Source: PCPOR2b sp965220385 | GTDB taxonomy: Bacteria; Poribacteria; WGA-4E; PCPOR2b | Reading direction: 5' to 3' | Assembly: GCA_965220385.1 (NCBI GenBank) | Contig: OZ244825.1 | Span: 6,076,001 to 6,140,000, forward strand | DNA: 64,000 bases | Shown here: piece by piece, positions 17,433 to 25,174 of the stretch | Layout of the letters: each line of letters opens with the position of its first letter | Position numbering within the stretch: position 1 is the stretch's first letter | The notes under the pieces: generated by a model | The model's database searches: none | Seen by the model: only the letters and a program-made list of their open reading frames with translations | What the model was told of the DNA's origin: nothing | Translations under genes and position numbers: made by a program

Positions 17433-18740
17433 GTGAAATACCCAAACATTTTATACCTCCATTCCCACGACACCGGACGCTACGTTCAGCCTTACGGGCA
17501 CGCTGTGCCAACACCGAGCCTCCAACGTCTCGCTGAAGGGGGAGTCCTTTTCCGACAGGCATTTTGCGCAAATCCTACCTGCTCACCTTCCCGCGCTAGC
17601 CTCCTGACCGGCAAATGGGCGCACAGCTGCGGGATGCTTGGTCTGGTCAATCGTGGGTTCTCACTGTCGGATTATAGCCAGCATATCGTTCATACTCTTC
17701 GGGAGGGTGCCGGGTATCACTCGGTTTTGGGCGGACTCCAGCATGTCGCCAAAGATCCCGATCAGATCGGTTATGATCAGATCCTTGATGGCGAGCGTAC
17801 TCCCGAAAAGGTTGTCTCACGCACAGTTGACTTCCTGCAGGATGCGCCGTCACAACCTTTCTTCCTTGATGTTGGGTTTTTCGTAACGCATCGTGAGTTT
17901 CCAGAACCCGGTCCGGACGAGGATCCGCGTTACTGTCTGCCGCCTGCTCCTATTCCCGATACGCCTGAAAACCGCTACGATATGGCGGCCTACAAAGCGA
18001 GTACCCGAATTTTGGATCAGAGCATCGGGACAGTTTTGGATGCGCTTGACGAGAACGGGTTAGCTGAGAATACGTTGGTTATCTGCACCACCGATCATGG
18101 TCTCGCCTTCCCGGGCATGAAGTGCAATCTCACCGACCACGGTATCGGCGTGATGCTGATTATGCGGGGACCTGATGGTTTTACCGATGGACAGGTTTGC
18201 GATGCGATGGTTTCCCACATTGATGTTGCTCCAACGATCTGTGACCTATTGGATATTGCTGTGCCGGATGGGGTGCAGGGCAGGTCAATGATGCCGCTTA
18301 TCCGCGGCGAAGCGGAAGCGATTCACGACGAAATCTTTGCGGAGGTCAATTACCACGCCGCATACGAACCGCAACGCGCTGTCCGCACACAACGGTGGAA
18401 GTATATCCGACGATACAGCGATCGGCAGAAGCCGGTGCTCCCTAACTGCGATGGCAGTCCGACCAAAGATGTCTGGCTGCGACACGGTTGGCAAGATCGA
18501 TATATCGCGCCTGAACAGCTGTACGACCTAATCTTCGATCCAAACGAAACCCACAATTTAGTCGATGATGCGACTGTGACACCTGTGCTTGAGGATATGC
18601 GTCAGCGGCTTGACCGTTGGATGCTTGAGACGGAGGACCCGCTTTTACATGGACCGGTCCCTCCAGATCCCGGCGCTGAACTAAACGACCCAGCCAGCAC
18701 ATCGCCACCGTATTCGCTATACACCGTGCCTTGGGAATAG
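17433..18740 (+). CDS. Sulfatase (arylsulfatase superfamily)
   Basis: 435 residues from a GTG start with a good GGAGG before it. The formylglycine signature CSPSRASLLTG is present with the to-be-modified Cys50, so the enzyme needs an anaerobic or aerobic maturase encoded elsewhere. Metal-binding sites appear as the early HSHDTGRY (in place of the usual DD pair) and TTDHGLAF. No signal peptide is seen, so it is probably cytoplasmic. The family removes sulfate esters from sugars or aromatic compounds; placement behind a glucokinase hints at a sulfated sugar, but this is inference. Confidence 0.9.
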   Translation: MKYPNILYLHSHDTGRYVQPYGHAVPTPSLQRLAEGGVLFRQAFCANPTCSPSRASLLTGKWAHSCGMLGLVNRGFSLSDYSQHIVHTLREGAGYHSVLGGLQHVAKDPDQIGYDQILDGERTPEKVVSRTVDFLQDAPSQPFFLDVGFFVTHREFPEPGPDEDPRYCLPPAPIPDTPENRYDMAAYKASTRILDQSIGTVLDALDENGLAENTLVICTTDHGLAFPGMKCNLTDHGIGVMLIMRGPDGFTDGQVCDAMVSHIDVAPTICDLLDIAVPDGVQGRSMMPLIRGEAEAIHDEIFAEVNYHAAYEPQRAVRTQRWKYIRRYSDRQKPVLPNCDGSPTKDVWLRHGWQDRYIAPEQLYDLIFDPNETHNLVDDATVTPVLEDMRQRLDRWMLETEDPLLHGPVPPDPGAELNDPASTSPPYSLYTVPWE

Positions 18741-18799
18741 TATATTTATGGATTGTTTAGGGGGTGATTTGGGTTATCAATAATCGCTGTGAGATCTAT

Positions 18800-18828
18800 T
18801 TGACAAACTTTGGTAGATATGATATGAT
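18800..18828 (+). promoter_or_regulatory. Strong sigma70-type promoter for ferredoxin
   Basis: TTGACA (18800-18805), exactly 17 bases, then TATGAT (18823-18828). This is the best promoter match in the window. It would give a leader of about 155 bases before the ferredoxin ATG at 18990. A 63-codon open frame across it (18764-18955) is not a credible gene. Confidence 0.7.
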
Positions 18829-18989
18829 TAACTTACTTTATCGAACTGAAAACGCCGACGCTTTGATTATTCCCAATTTTATAGGGGACCTGAATGATAT
18901 ATGCATCAGGTTGAAAGGATTCAATCGTCAATTTTCAATATATAATTTTCAATAACTGTACTTCCGAGTGAGATAGGAGGATAGAGCCG

Positions 18990-19247
18990 ATGACCTACGT
19001 CATCACTGAACCTTGCATCGATGTTAAAGACACTGCCTGTGTTGATGTTTGCCCAGTTGACTGCATTCATCCAACCTCAGACTCAGATGACTTTGAGAAT
19101 CACAACCAACTTTTTATTGATCCTATAGAGTGCATCGATTGCGGTGTATGTGAGCCAGAATGTCCGGTCGAAGCGATTTTCATAGATGAGGATGTCCCCG
19201 AAGAATGGGAGCACTTCACCCAGTTAAACGCTGACTATTTCCAATAA
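18990..19247 (+). CDS. fdxA: Ferredoxin, 7Fe type ([3Fe-4S][4Fe-4S])
   Basis: Small soluble electron carrier, 85 residues. Cysteines fall at 9, 17, 21 and 25, then 48, 51, 54 and 58. By comparison with Azotobacter-type FdI, Cys9, 17 and 58 would hold a [3Fe-4S] cluster and Cys21, 48, 51 and 54 a [4Fe-4S] cluster. It is acidic, and AGGAGG lies 10 bases before the ATG. It is monocistronic, with a strong promoter upstream and a terminator directly downstream. Electron partners are unknown. The gene symbol is by family resemblance. Confidence 0.93.
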   Translation: MTYVITEPCIDVKDTACVDVCPVDCIHPTSDSDDFENHNQLFIDPIECIDCGVCEPECPVEAIFIDEDVPEEWEHFTQLNADYFQ

Positions 19248-19267
19248 TAGCGTACCACAAAACCAAA

Positions 19268-19325
19268 AACGGGCAGCGATTCGAGCCGAATGCGAGCAGG
19301 ACGCTCTAATTGCTGCCCGTTTTTT
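19268..19325 (+). terminator. Rho-independent terminator after ferredoxin
   Basis: ACGGGCAGC (19269-19277) pairs with GCTGCCCGT (19312-19320), followed by TTTTT. The loop is long and itself contains two small hairpins (ATTCG/CGAAT and GAGC/GCTC), so the RNA end is a branched structure. Confidence 0.8.
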
Positions 19326-19356
19326 GATGCCCCCAAATAGCATAATAGGCTGGTAG

Positions 19357-19677
19357 ATGACACCTCAACCCACTCAGATTGAACGTCTTTCCGATGCACT
19401 TAGTGTTCAATGGAATGATGGACACCAAAGCGAGTATTCCTACCAACTGCTGCGTCAAAAATGCCCATGTGCACGGTGCCAATCAGAAGAATCAGATCAA
19501 AACCCCCTACGCGTGTTGCCCGCTGATCCGTTATCCAATCTGAGGCTTGTCGATATACAGCTTGTCGGTCGTTACGCAATTCGGTTAGTCTGGGCTGACG
19601 GACACAAGACAGGCATCTATACATTTGACTTTCTTCGCTCATTGCAGCGGGATTCAACAGAAACCGCACCCGGCTAA
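19357..19677 (+). CDS. DUF971 domain protein
   Basis: A 106-residue protein of the DUF971 family, related to the N-terminal zinc-binding domain of gamma-butyrobetaine hydroxylases. The diagnostic CPCARCQSE (about residues 36-44) binds zinc in the family, with the conserved WNDGH near the start and GRYAIRLVWADGHKTGIYTFDFLRSL near the end. Standalone members often sit by iron-sulfur or Mrp/ApbC genes; here the neighbour is a ferredoxin, which is consistent but not proof of a link, since a terminator separates them. The stop codon abuts MITE-like element D. Confidence 0.85.
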   Translation: MTPQPTQIERLSDALSVQWNDGHQSEYSYQLLRQKCPCARCQSEESDQNPLRVLPADPLSNLRLVDIQLVGRYAIRLVWADGHKTGIYTFDFLRSLQRDSTETAPG

Positions 19678-19844
19678 TTATGGTGAATTCTACAATTACT
19701 TATACACTTTTGATGTGCAACTAACCCCCTAAATCCCCCCCCCCCGATAAATCGGGATGTACCACTTGTCAGGGGGACTTTTGGAACCTTCTCGAAGGGC
19801 GGAGCTATTGGTAAATGTCCACTTATTTCTATAATTCACTATAA
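19678..19844. mobile_element. MITE-like element D (TTATNGTGAATT ends)
   Basis: A 167-base non-coding element. The left end TTATGGTGAATTCTACAA (from 19678) is the near-perfect inverted match of the right end, TTATAGTGAATTATAGAA when complemented (to 19844). Inside is the CCCCGATAAATCGGG palindrome and a 'CGGGATGTACCACTTGTCAG' module that recurs near 40572. The termini differ from those of elements A and B, so it is another family. Confidence 0.6.
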
Positions 19845-19889
19845 CTACTCTCATCATTCGGCGTCCCCTGCTGCGCTTCAATCACTCTC

Positions 19890-20885
19890 CTACACTTCGG
19901 CTGGAAACACCTTAAAATTGCAGATAGCGTGCCGAAACACAACGATTTTCGATTGGTTCTCTAAAATCATCTTAATTTCGTACCTGCTCACCCAATCCAC
20001 CAATCCCCGGAAAACCTCTCCTTCCAACATCGTGACTTCAATCGTCCGTCGAGCACGTCGTGCTTGTATGATCACACTTGTATTGATGCTATAGCGTTTG
20101 CTTGGTTGTACGATGGGCTTTAAGTTTTGTTTCTTAATCTCTTCGTTGTAGCTGATAATTGACTGTATGCCCGTAGCATCCTCTGCCTTGTAACAGTATT
20201 TGACATCGGTTTTCGGTAGTTCTCGGCTTTCCCCTTCCGTCCCGATAGAATCGGAATTCAGAGCAACTTGTAAAACGAAGTCATATTTGGTGAGTGCGGT
20301 AATCGTCGCAGGGACGAGGGCATGGTCATACAATCCGAAAAACATCGGTGTTTGAAGGCGTATCTGCTTCTGTACGTAGAGATCGCCAAAGGTTGGTTCT
20401 TCATCCGGGGTTGGCGCTGGGTCTGGTTGGGGCGCACGCGGCGAAAAAGGTCGCTGATTTGGGGGAGCACCAACTGATTCTGGTGCTACTGTTCCGACAA
20501 CTGAAGTCTGCGCTTCCTGTTTGGACCGTTGTGGGGTGTGGGTCGTTGGTGCGGGCTGCATGGGCGTTCGAGGTGGGGTGAAAGGTCTTTTCTTAGCGTC
20601 GCCATTTGGTTGCTGAGGTGGGGTATAGTTGCGAGGTATCACTGCCTTACCTTGGCTCAACCGTTTCTGCTCAAGTGGAGTTAGCAGGACCTGCACGTTC
20701 TGGGCGATGGGACCTCTATCGCCAACAACTATCTCATATCTAACATATTGTCCTATGTGGATTTCGTCGTAAACACCCTGAATTGCAGATATGTGTAGAA
20801 AAACATCCTCTTCACCGGTATCTTGAGCGATGAACCCATACCCTTTATCTGGGTTATAATATTTGACTCGTCCCGTTGGCATCAT
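19890..20885 (-). CDS. Cold-shock domain protein with two Sm/Hfq-like domains
   Basis: 331 residues in three parts. Residues 1-70 are a cold-shock domain with both RNA-binding motifs, RNP1 KGYGFI (14-19) and RNP2 VFLHIS (28-33). Residues 75-165 are a proline-rich flexible linker. Residues 268-331 align well by eye with Hfq: ARRARRTIEVTML, then F-R-G, and VVFRHAICNF for the Hfq Sm2 motif VYKHAI. Residues 168-240 look like a first, more diverged Sm fold (QIRLQTPMFF...KTDVKYCYKA). The chain is therefore a probable RNA chaperone combining single-stranded RNA binding with an Sm core. It may form trimers in place of the Hfq hexamer. Two tandem ATGs follow GGAGAGG; either may be used. The Sm assignment is by eye and needs a profile search. 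Confidence 0.7.
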   Translation of the reverse strand: MMPTGRVKYYNPDKGYGFIAQDTGEEDVFLHISAIQGVYDEIHIGQYVRYEIVVGDRGPIAQNVQVLLTPLEQKRLSQGKAVIPRNYTPPQQPNGDAKKRPFTPPRTPMQPAPTTHTPQRSKQEAQTSVVGTVAPESVGAPPNQRPFSPRAPQPDPAPTPDEEPTFGDLYVQKQIRLQTPMFFGLYDHALVPATITALTKYDFVLQVALNSDSIGTEGESRELPKTDVKYCYKAEDATGIQSIISYNEEIKKQNLKPIVQPSKRYSINTSVIIQARRARRTIEVTMLEGEVFRGLVDWVSRYEIKMILENQSKIVVFRHAICNFKVFPAEV

Positions 20886-20936
20886 GTCCTCTCCGTCGGG
20901 TTAAAAATTTTCTATTGGAACGTAAACAGGTTGGCA

Positions 20937-20965
20937 ATTATATCACGTCTCCACTGTTTCAGTAA
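20937..20965 (-). promoter_or_regulatory. Extended -10 promoter for the CSD-Sm gene
   Basis: On the minus strand TTACTG (20960-20965), 17 bases, TATAAT (20937-20942) with TGA directly before it as an extended -10. It predicts a leader of about 45 bases before the ATG at 20885. Confidence 0.6.
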
Positions 20966-21046
20966 CAAAAAATGCGGCGGTTGGATTGAGTAGCGGATTT
21001 ACTGCATTGAAAGCAATCGTGGGGAAAATGTGCTGTTGCCGCTGGT

Positions 21047-21844
21047 TTAGAAATAGCAGGGAAGATCTCTGCTCTGAATCGGATCAACGTATTTTGCCAA
21101 GTCGCGTAGGGCGATGACAGTGCAATCGTTATCGCGAAGATAATCCATATAGGTTTCAAAGACCTTTGGCTCTGTATTGACCCAAGGATGCTCCAGAGCA
21201 GGCACACCGTGGAACGTCAAGACGGCAATCTGCCCATCCCTTGCCCCCTCAATTGCCCACACCAAGTCATCAAACGTCCAGTGTGGTCCCGATGCGCCTG
21301 TCGTGGGGACGAGCAGCGGATGGTGTTTCGCCGGATTGTATGCAGGTCCCCTGCCGCCCTCAGAATCGTAAGAGAACTCCGGTGCAATGCCGCGTCGTGC
21401 AAAGAGGAAATCTCTTTCAGTAAGGACTTTTACAGCTTCAGGTCCGTTAGAATAACCCGGATAACAGAACGTCTCAGGTACAGCGATACCGTGCTCCTTG
21501 CAACGTAAATCGATGTGCTGTAGGTCCGCGTGCAATTCTTCGCTTGATTGACTGTTCACGTTTTTGTGATAACGTGTGTGGTTGCCGATTTCAAAACCGG
21601 CTTCGTCCAGTGCCTTGACCTCTTCCCATGTCACATAGTGCGTCTTTTCCGTAAGGAAGTTGAGCCCCTCAGTGATGAAAAAGGTTCCACCGAAGCCGTA
21701 ATCCTTGAGTAACGGTCCAACATAGGTGGCATCCGACTTGTTACCGTCGTCGAAGGTCAGAACAACCAACCGATCGGGGAGGGGTTGTAGGTCTTGGGAG
21801 GCGGATAAAGGCTTATCGTTATCGTCAGCGTGTGATTCGTTCAT
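21047..21844 (-). CDS. Polysaccharide deacetylase (NodB-like, CE4)
   Basis: 265 residues from the ATG at 21844, which has AGAGGA before it; the frame is open further upstream but would overlap the preceding gene. NodB-family motifs are visible: LTFDDGNKSD (catalytic and metal Asp), GNHTRYHKN giving the H-x3-H metal ligands, and VLTFHGV near the C-terminus. The family removes N-acetyl groups from chitin-like or peptidoglycan sugars. No signal peptide is present, so the substrate is probably intracellular or a soluble metabolite. It lies 28 bases after the dehydrogenase gene on the same strand, so the pair is probably an operon. Confidence 0.88.
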   Translation of the reverse strand: MNESHADDNDKPLSASQDLQPLPDRLVVLTFDDGNKSDATYVGPLLKDYGFGGTFFITEGLNFLTEKTHYVTWEEVKALDEAGFEIGNHTRYHKNVNSQSSEELHADLQHIDLRCKEHGIAVPETFCYPGYSNGPEAVKVLTERDFLFARRGIAPEFSYDSEGGRGPAYNPAKHHPLLVPTTGASGPHWTFDDLVWAIEGARDGQIAVLTFHGVPALEHPWVNTEPKVFETYMDYLRDNDCTVIALRDLAKYVDPIQSRDLPCYF

Positions 21845-21872
21845 CGTAAATTTCCTCTCGGCGTGGTGCCTG

Positions 21873-22937
21873 TCAGCTGGTTTCCAAGAACTCCCAGAGT
21901 CGGTCAAATTGCGATCCTGTGATAGGTCGATGCCGCAAGATGGTGTTGGTATCCTTTTTCTCCATGTAACTCGGTGCAAATTCCAGCCCTGCACGAAGCT
22001 CCTCGCGGGTGATCCCTACCTCCTGTGGTCGGCGTCGCACCTTGCATCGGTCTAATCGGTCCATCAGAATTTCGGGTTGTTCGTCGCATTGCCAGGCGAT
22101 GATAATTGCGCTGAACGCGACCATCTCTCCATGGATGTAGCTCGTATTATGCCTTTCTTCCAAGGCAAGCCAGAAAGGGTGATCTCCACTCTCAGCCTCC
22201 GGCCGTTGAATCCAGCGAGAATCACGTTCCTGCACACTTTTCATGATGTGTCGGACGGTTTGTCCTGTCAAGTTTCCCTGTGTATCGAGTGTCGCTTCGA
22301 AACCTTGCGTGAGTTCTTCGTGATGACTGAGGACTTGATCGATTACTGCTTCGTCGCAGGGCGGTCCTACCCCGTTCTTGGCACGCCAACGCCACTCGGC
22401 GGGCGCAGCATATCCGCATAGTATGTCACCGAGACCGGCGGTATTCAGATAGTAAGGTGCTTCGAGAATTAGGTCGTCGTCCACCAAAATATGGTCGCAG
22501 TCCACCCAGGGCCAATCGTCAATCGTCCCTACGATTTTCCGTCCGTCCCACTTTGCCACAACGCCATGGATAATCGCTCCCGTTGATACAATCGTTGGGA
22601 CCATGATAAGTGGCAGATCTTTGTCCAACGCCACAAACTTGGAGACATCCAACGCTCTTCCGCCGCCCAGCCCAACCACTAACTCGGCATCGTCGGGCAA
22701 ACTGTCGCTTAGCTCCTTTTGATGTTTGGAATCGAGCCACATTGCATGGGCTACCCCTATGGGTTGCTTGGATAGATAGGGTTGCGCTGTTTCGTACGCG
22801 GTCGGTGTAGACACTATTAGATAAGGCGGCCATCCGGAACTTTCTTTTTTTAGCAGCCCTGAGCCGTAGCGAATATCATATTCTGCGGCCGGTTTCATCT
22901 GACTGGCTTGGGACCAGCCGCGCCCTGCTTTATTCAT
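21873..22937 (-). CDS. Glycerol-1-phosphate dehydrogenase-like (iron alcohol dehydrogenase fold)
   Basis: 354 residues of the dehydroquinate synthase/iron-alcohol-dehydrogenase superfamily, closest by motif to sn-glycerol-1-phosphate dehydrogenases. Seen: nucleotide loop VGLGGGRALDVSK (about 88-100), PTIVSTGAIIHG, the metal-region Asp in NTAGLGDILCGY, and the His-containing YIHGEMVAFS. The exact substrate is uncertain: G1PDH, AraM-like and other polyol dehydrogenases share these motifs. It precedes a polysaccharide deacetylase in the same unit and is divergent from a Gfo/Idh gene. An SD-like AAAGG lies before the ATG. Confidence 0.75.
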   Translation of the reverse strand: MNKAGRGWSQASQMKPAAEYDIRYGSGLLKKESSGWPPYLIVSTPTAYETAQPYLSKQPIGVAHAMWLDSKHQKELSDSLPDDAELVVGLGGGRALDVSKFVALDKDLPLIMVPTIVSTGAIIHGVVAKWDGRKIVGTIDDWPWVDCDHILVDDDLILEAPYYLNTAGLGDILCGYAAPAEWRWRAKNGVGPPCDEAVIDQVLSHHEELTQGFEATLDTQGNLTGQTVRHIMKSVQERDSRWIQRPEAESGDHPFWLALEERHNTSYIHGEMVAFSAIIIAWQCDEQPEILMDRLDRCKVRRRPQEVGITREELRAGLEFAPSYMEKKDTNTILRHRPITGSQFDRLWEFLETS

Positions 22938-23154
22938 ATCTTCTACCTTTCATTTTCGATCACTTTTTGAAAACGTCTTCCGGATTTTATCCGATTGTGT
23001 CTCAGTTTTCAATTGTTTTCTAATCTTACGTCCGCGCAGATTGTTCCGCCGCTATGACCAGCATCAGCGGTAGTCCCGGAAATTTGGCGTCTTTTGACGT
23101 TTTAGTATGATAAGACCGTGATAAATTTCAGATGTAATCTGTGACCGTTTGCAG

Positions 23155-23160
23155 TATAAT
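23155..23160 (+). promoter_or_regulatory. Possible -10 in the divergent gap 22938-23221
   Basis: TATAAT at 23155-23160 lies 62 bases before the Gfo/Idh ATG at 23222. The 284-base gap is otherwise AT-rich and empty of genes, and I see no consensus -35 at the right distance. Confidence 0.35.
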
Positions 23161-23221
23161 TAGACCAATTTTGCTTGCTCATACTACGTTTTAGTCATAA
23201 GCGACGAAGGGAGCGAACGGT

Positions 23222-24316
23222 ATGCAGCCGACCCAAGTTGCTGTCATTGGCTGTGGGAGAATTGCCAACGAGGGACACCTGCCCGCCTACCGCACAGCGG
23301 CAGAGGCAGGTCTTTGCACACTGGTAGGCGTTTGCGATGTCATTCCAGAGCGGGCACAGCAGACTGCACGACAGTATGACACGAAGGCTTTTGAATCAGC
23401 CGAAGATATGATTGCTGAAACGCAGCCGGAGGTGGTGAGCATTACCACCATGCCATCGAGTCACCATCACCTAACACTGCACGCACTTAACGCCGGGTGC
23501 CATGTGTTGTGTGAGAAACCGGTTGCGATGGATTTCAGCGAAGCGGAGGAGATGGTCCAAGCGGCTGAACGTGCCGGGCGCCTCTTGAGCGTCTGTTTCG
23601 AGTATCGCTATTGGGACGAATCGGTCTATCTGTATAACCGCATTGCCGCCGGTGACCTCGGTCCAGTACATGCAGTGCGCACTTGGGGCGGGAGCGTATA
23701 CGGTTTCCCGACGATTGCGAGCTTCCACCGACAAGCGAGCGCAGGTCGTGGTGTTCTAGACCATTGGACGATTCACAATTTAGATTTGGCGCTCTGGCTG
23801 TTGGGCAACCCTGAACCGCTCACTGCCAGCGCATTCTGTCATCAACGCCTCGCTCGCTATCCGGCGGCGCTGGGTCCCTCGCTCAATACGATCAGGCCAG
23901 GGGCGGTGGATCCAGAGATTGAAGACTTTGCCATGGGTTTCGTGCGGGTAGAGGGCGGCACAGTTATCTCCGTTGAAGCAAACTGGTTACAATCTCCGTC
24001 CGAACGTCATGAGGGGTGGGAATTGCTTGCAGAGCGTGGGACGGCGTCGATCTCACCCATCCGCGTGTGGCACGACCACGGTGATGAATGGATTGATGCT
24101 ACACCCCCGCCGGGGACACTCGCACCATGTGACTACCGTATGGAACGGCTGATCACAGGCTTTCTGCAAGCCGTTCGCGCCGGTGAACCCGCGCCGGTGT
24201 CAGGTGCAGAGATTTTGCGTATCCAGCGCCTCATGGATGCGCTGTACGAATCTGCGGCACGGGGGCATGAGGTCGTCGTTGCGACAACGCCATCGAATCC
24301 GGCGGGGCAGAAATGA
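23222..24316 (+). CDS. Gfo/Idh/MocA family oxidoreductase
   Basis: 364 residues, a NAD(P)-dependent sugar or polyol oxidoreductase. The N-terminal Rossmann domain starts AVIGCGRIANEGHLPAY and the family's EKP catalytic motif is intact (CEKPVAMD, EKP at 98-100). The C-terminal alpha/beta domain includes HWTIHNLDLALWLLG with the usual conserved His and Asp. Members act on inositols, amino sugars, sugar acids and others; the substrate cannot be read here. It is followed on the same strand by two genes (24445 and 25175), the last a glycosidase-like protein, which suggests a small sugar-catabolic unit. Confidence 0.92.
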   Translation: MQPTQVAVIGCGRIANEGHLPAYRTAAEAGLCTLVGVCDVIPERAQQTARQYDTKAFESAEDMIAETQPEVVSITTMPSSHHHLTLHALNAGCHVLCEKPVAMDFSEAEEMVQAAERAGRLLSVCFEYRYWDESVYLYNRIAAGDLGPVHAVRTWGGSVYGFPTIASFHRQASAGRGVLDHWTIHNLDLALWLLGNPEPLTASAFCHQRLARYPAALGPSLNTIRPGAVDPEIEDFAMGFVRVEGGTVISVEANWLQSPSERHEGWELLAERGTASISPIRVWHDHGDEWIDATPPPGTLAPCDYRMERLITGFLQAVRAGEPAPVSGAEILRIQRLMDALYESAARGHEVVVATTPSNPAGQK

Positions 24317-24444
24317 ACCGATCGGACAGACGAAGTATACCGGGCGGATACAACATGGCGTCACGCTTATCTGAGCGGATGTGCGAAAAGGGGGCAGGCG
24401 TTTCATCGGGCTTCTCATGCACATTCTGAGAAGGGATTTAGCTT

Positions 24445-25056
24445 ATGGGATTAATCTATATCGAGTACATCAGTCGTCGCCCAGGTGTAGATATGGCGGA
24501 CTTCCGAGCCGGGGTGACCCACGGACAGGAGGGCTGGGATACCGGGTATGGGGAAGACCAACTGGTGTTGAATATTGGTCGGACGTGGCGACTGGGACCA
24601 GAACCAGAATATCTGGCGGCCTGGTACTCACCACAAGCCAACTTTGATCGGATTGATGCTTGGGATCGCATCTTTCGCAGTGATGAGGTGGATCCGCTGG
24701 AACGCTCTTTTTTTCAGGTTGCGCGGATTGATGTCGCCGGCTGTTATACGCCATTGGTCGAACCGGTTTACGCCCGCAATGGACCCTATTATGCCGAATT
24801 CTTTCGCGTCCAAGCAGATTTGGATACCGTCCGCAGTTTCTACACCGCACGGACTCAGAGACATCCTCACTTTGCCCTCAATCTGCTGGTGAGCCGCGTT
24901 GGAAAACTCGGTCCAGAGCCGGGTGGACTCGCCATCTGGCAGATACCGAACTTCGTAGCGTTGGGTGCGATTGCTCAAGAATTGGATGGGGTGCGCTTGC
25001 CCATCGAGTTGGTAACTGCTGGAACCTACATGGATTTCGGGTATGAGATTCTGTGA
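24445..25056 (+). CDS. Unrecognised protein with an internal duplication
   Basis: 203 residues, no signal peptide or membrane segment. I do not recognise a named family. The two halves resemble each other: 'LNIGRTWRLGPEPEYLAAWY' (about 42-61) and 'LLVSRVGKLGPEPGGLAIWQ' (about 146-165), each preceded by a beta-strand-helix stretch (IYIEYISRRPGVDMADFR and YYAEFFRVQADLDTVRSFY). The pattern fits two fused ferredoxin-like alpha+beta units, as in NIPSNAP/EthD-type dimeric barrels, which here would fold as one chain. It sits between a Gfo/Idh oxidoreductase and a GHL10-like glycosidase on the same strand, so a role in the same sugar pathway is possible. Confidence 0.65.
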   Translation: MGLIYIEYISRRPGVDMADFRAGVTHGQEGWDTGYGEDQLVLNIGRTWRLGPEPEYLAAWYSPQANFDRIDAWDRIFRSDEVDPLERSFFQVARIDVAGCYTPLVEPVYARNGPYYAEFFRVQADLDTVRSFYTARTQRHPHFALNLLVSRVGKLGPEPGGLAIWQIPNFVALGAIAQELDGVRLPIELVTAGTYMDFGYEIL

Positions 25057-25174
25057 ATGACGGTGAATCAATTCGTAGCCCCTGTTCCAAATCTATCGGG
25101 GTTCATAATCACCGCGCCCAGACCCGTATTGGCGGAAGCATGAACTACTCGAAAGAACGGAAAGGATCGCCACA

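Noticed and set aside
18764..18955. 63-codon frame before ferredoxin
   Set aside because: It runs across the clear promoter at 18800-18828 and is AT-rich without an SD.
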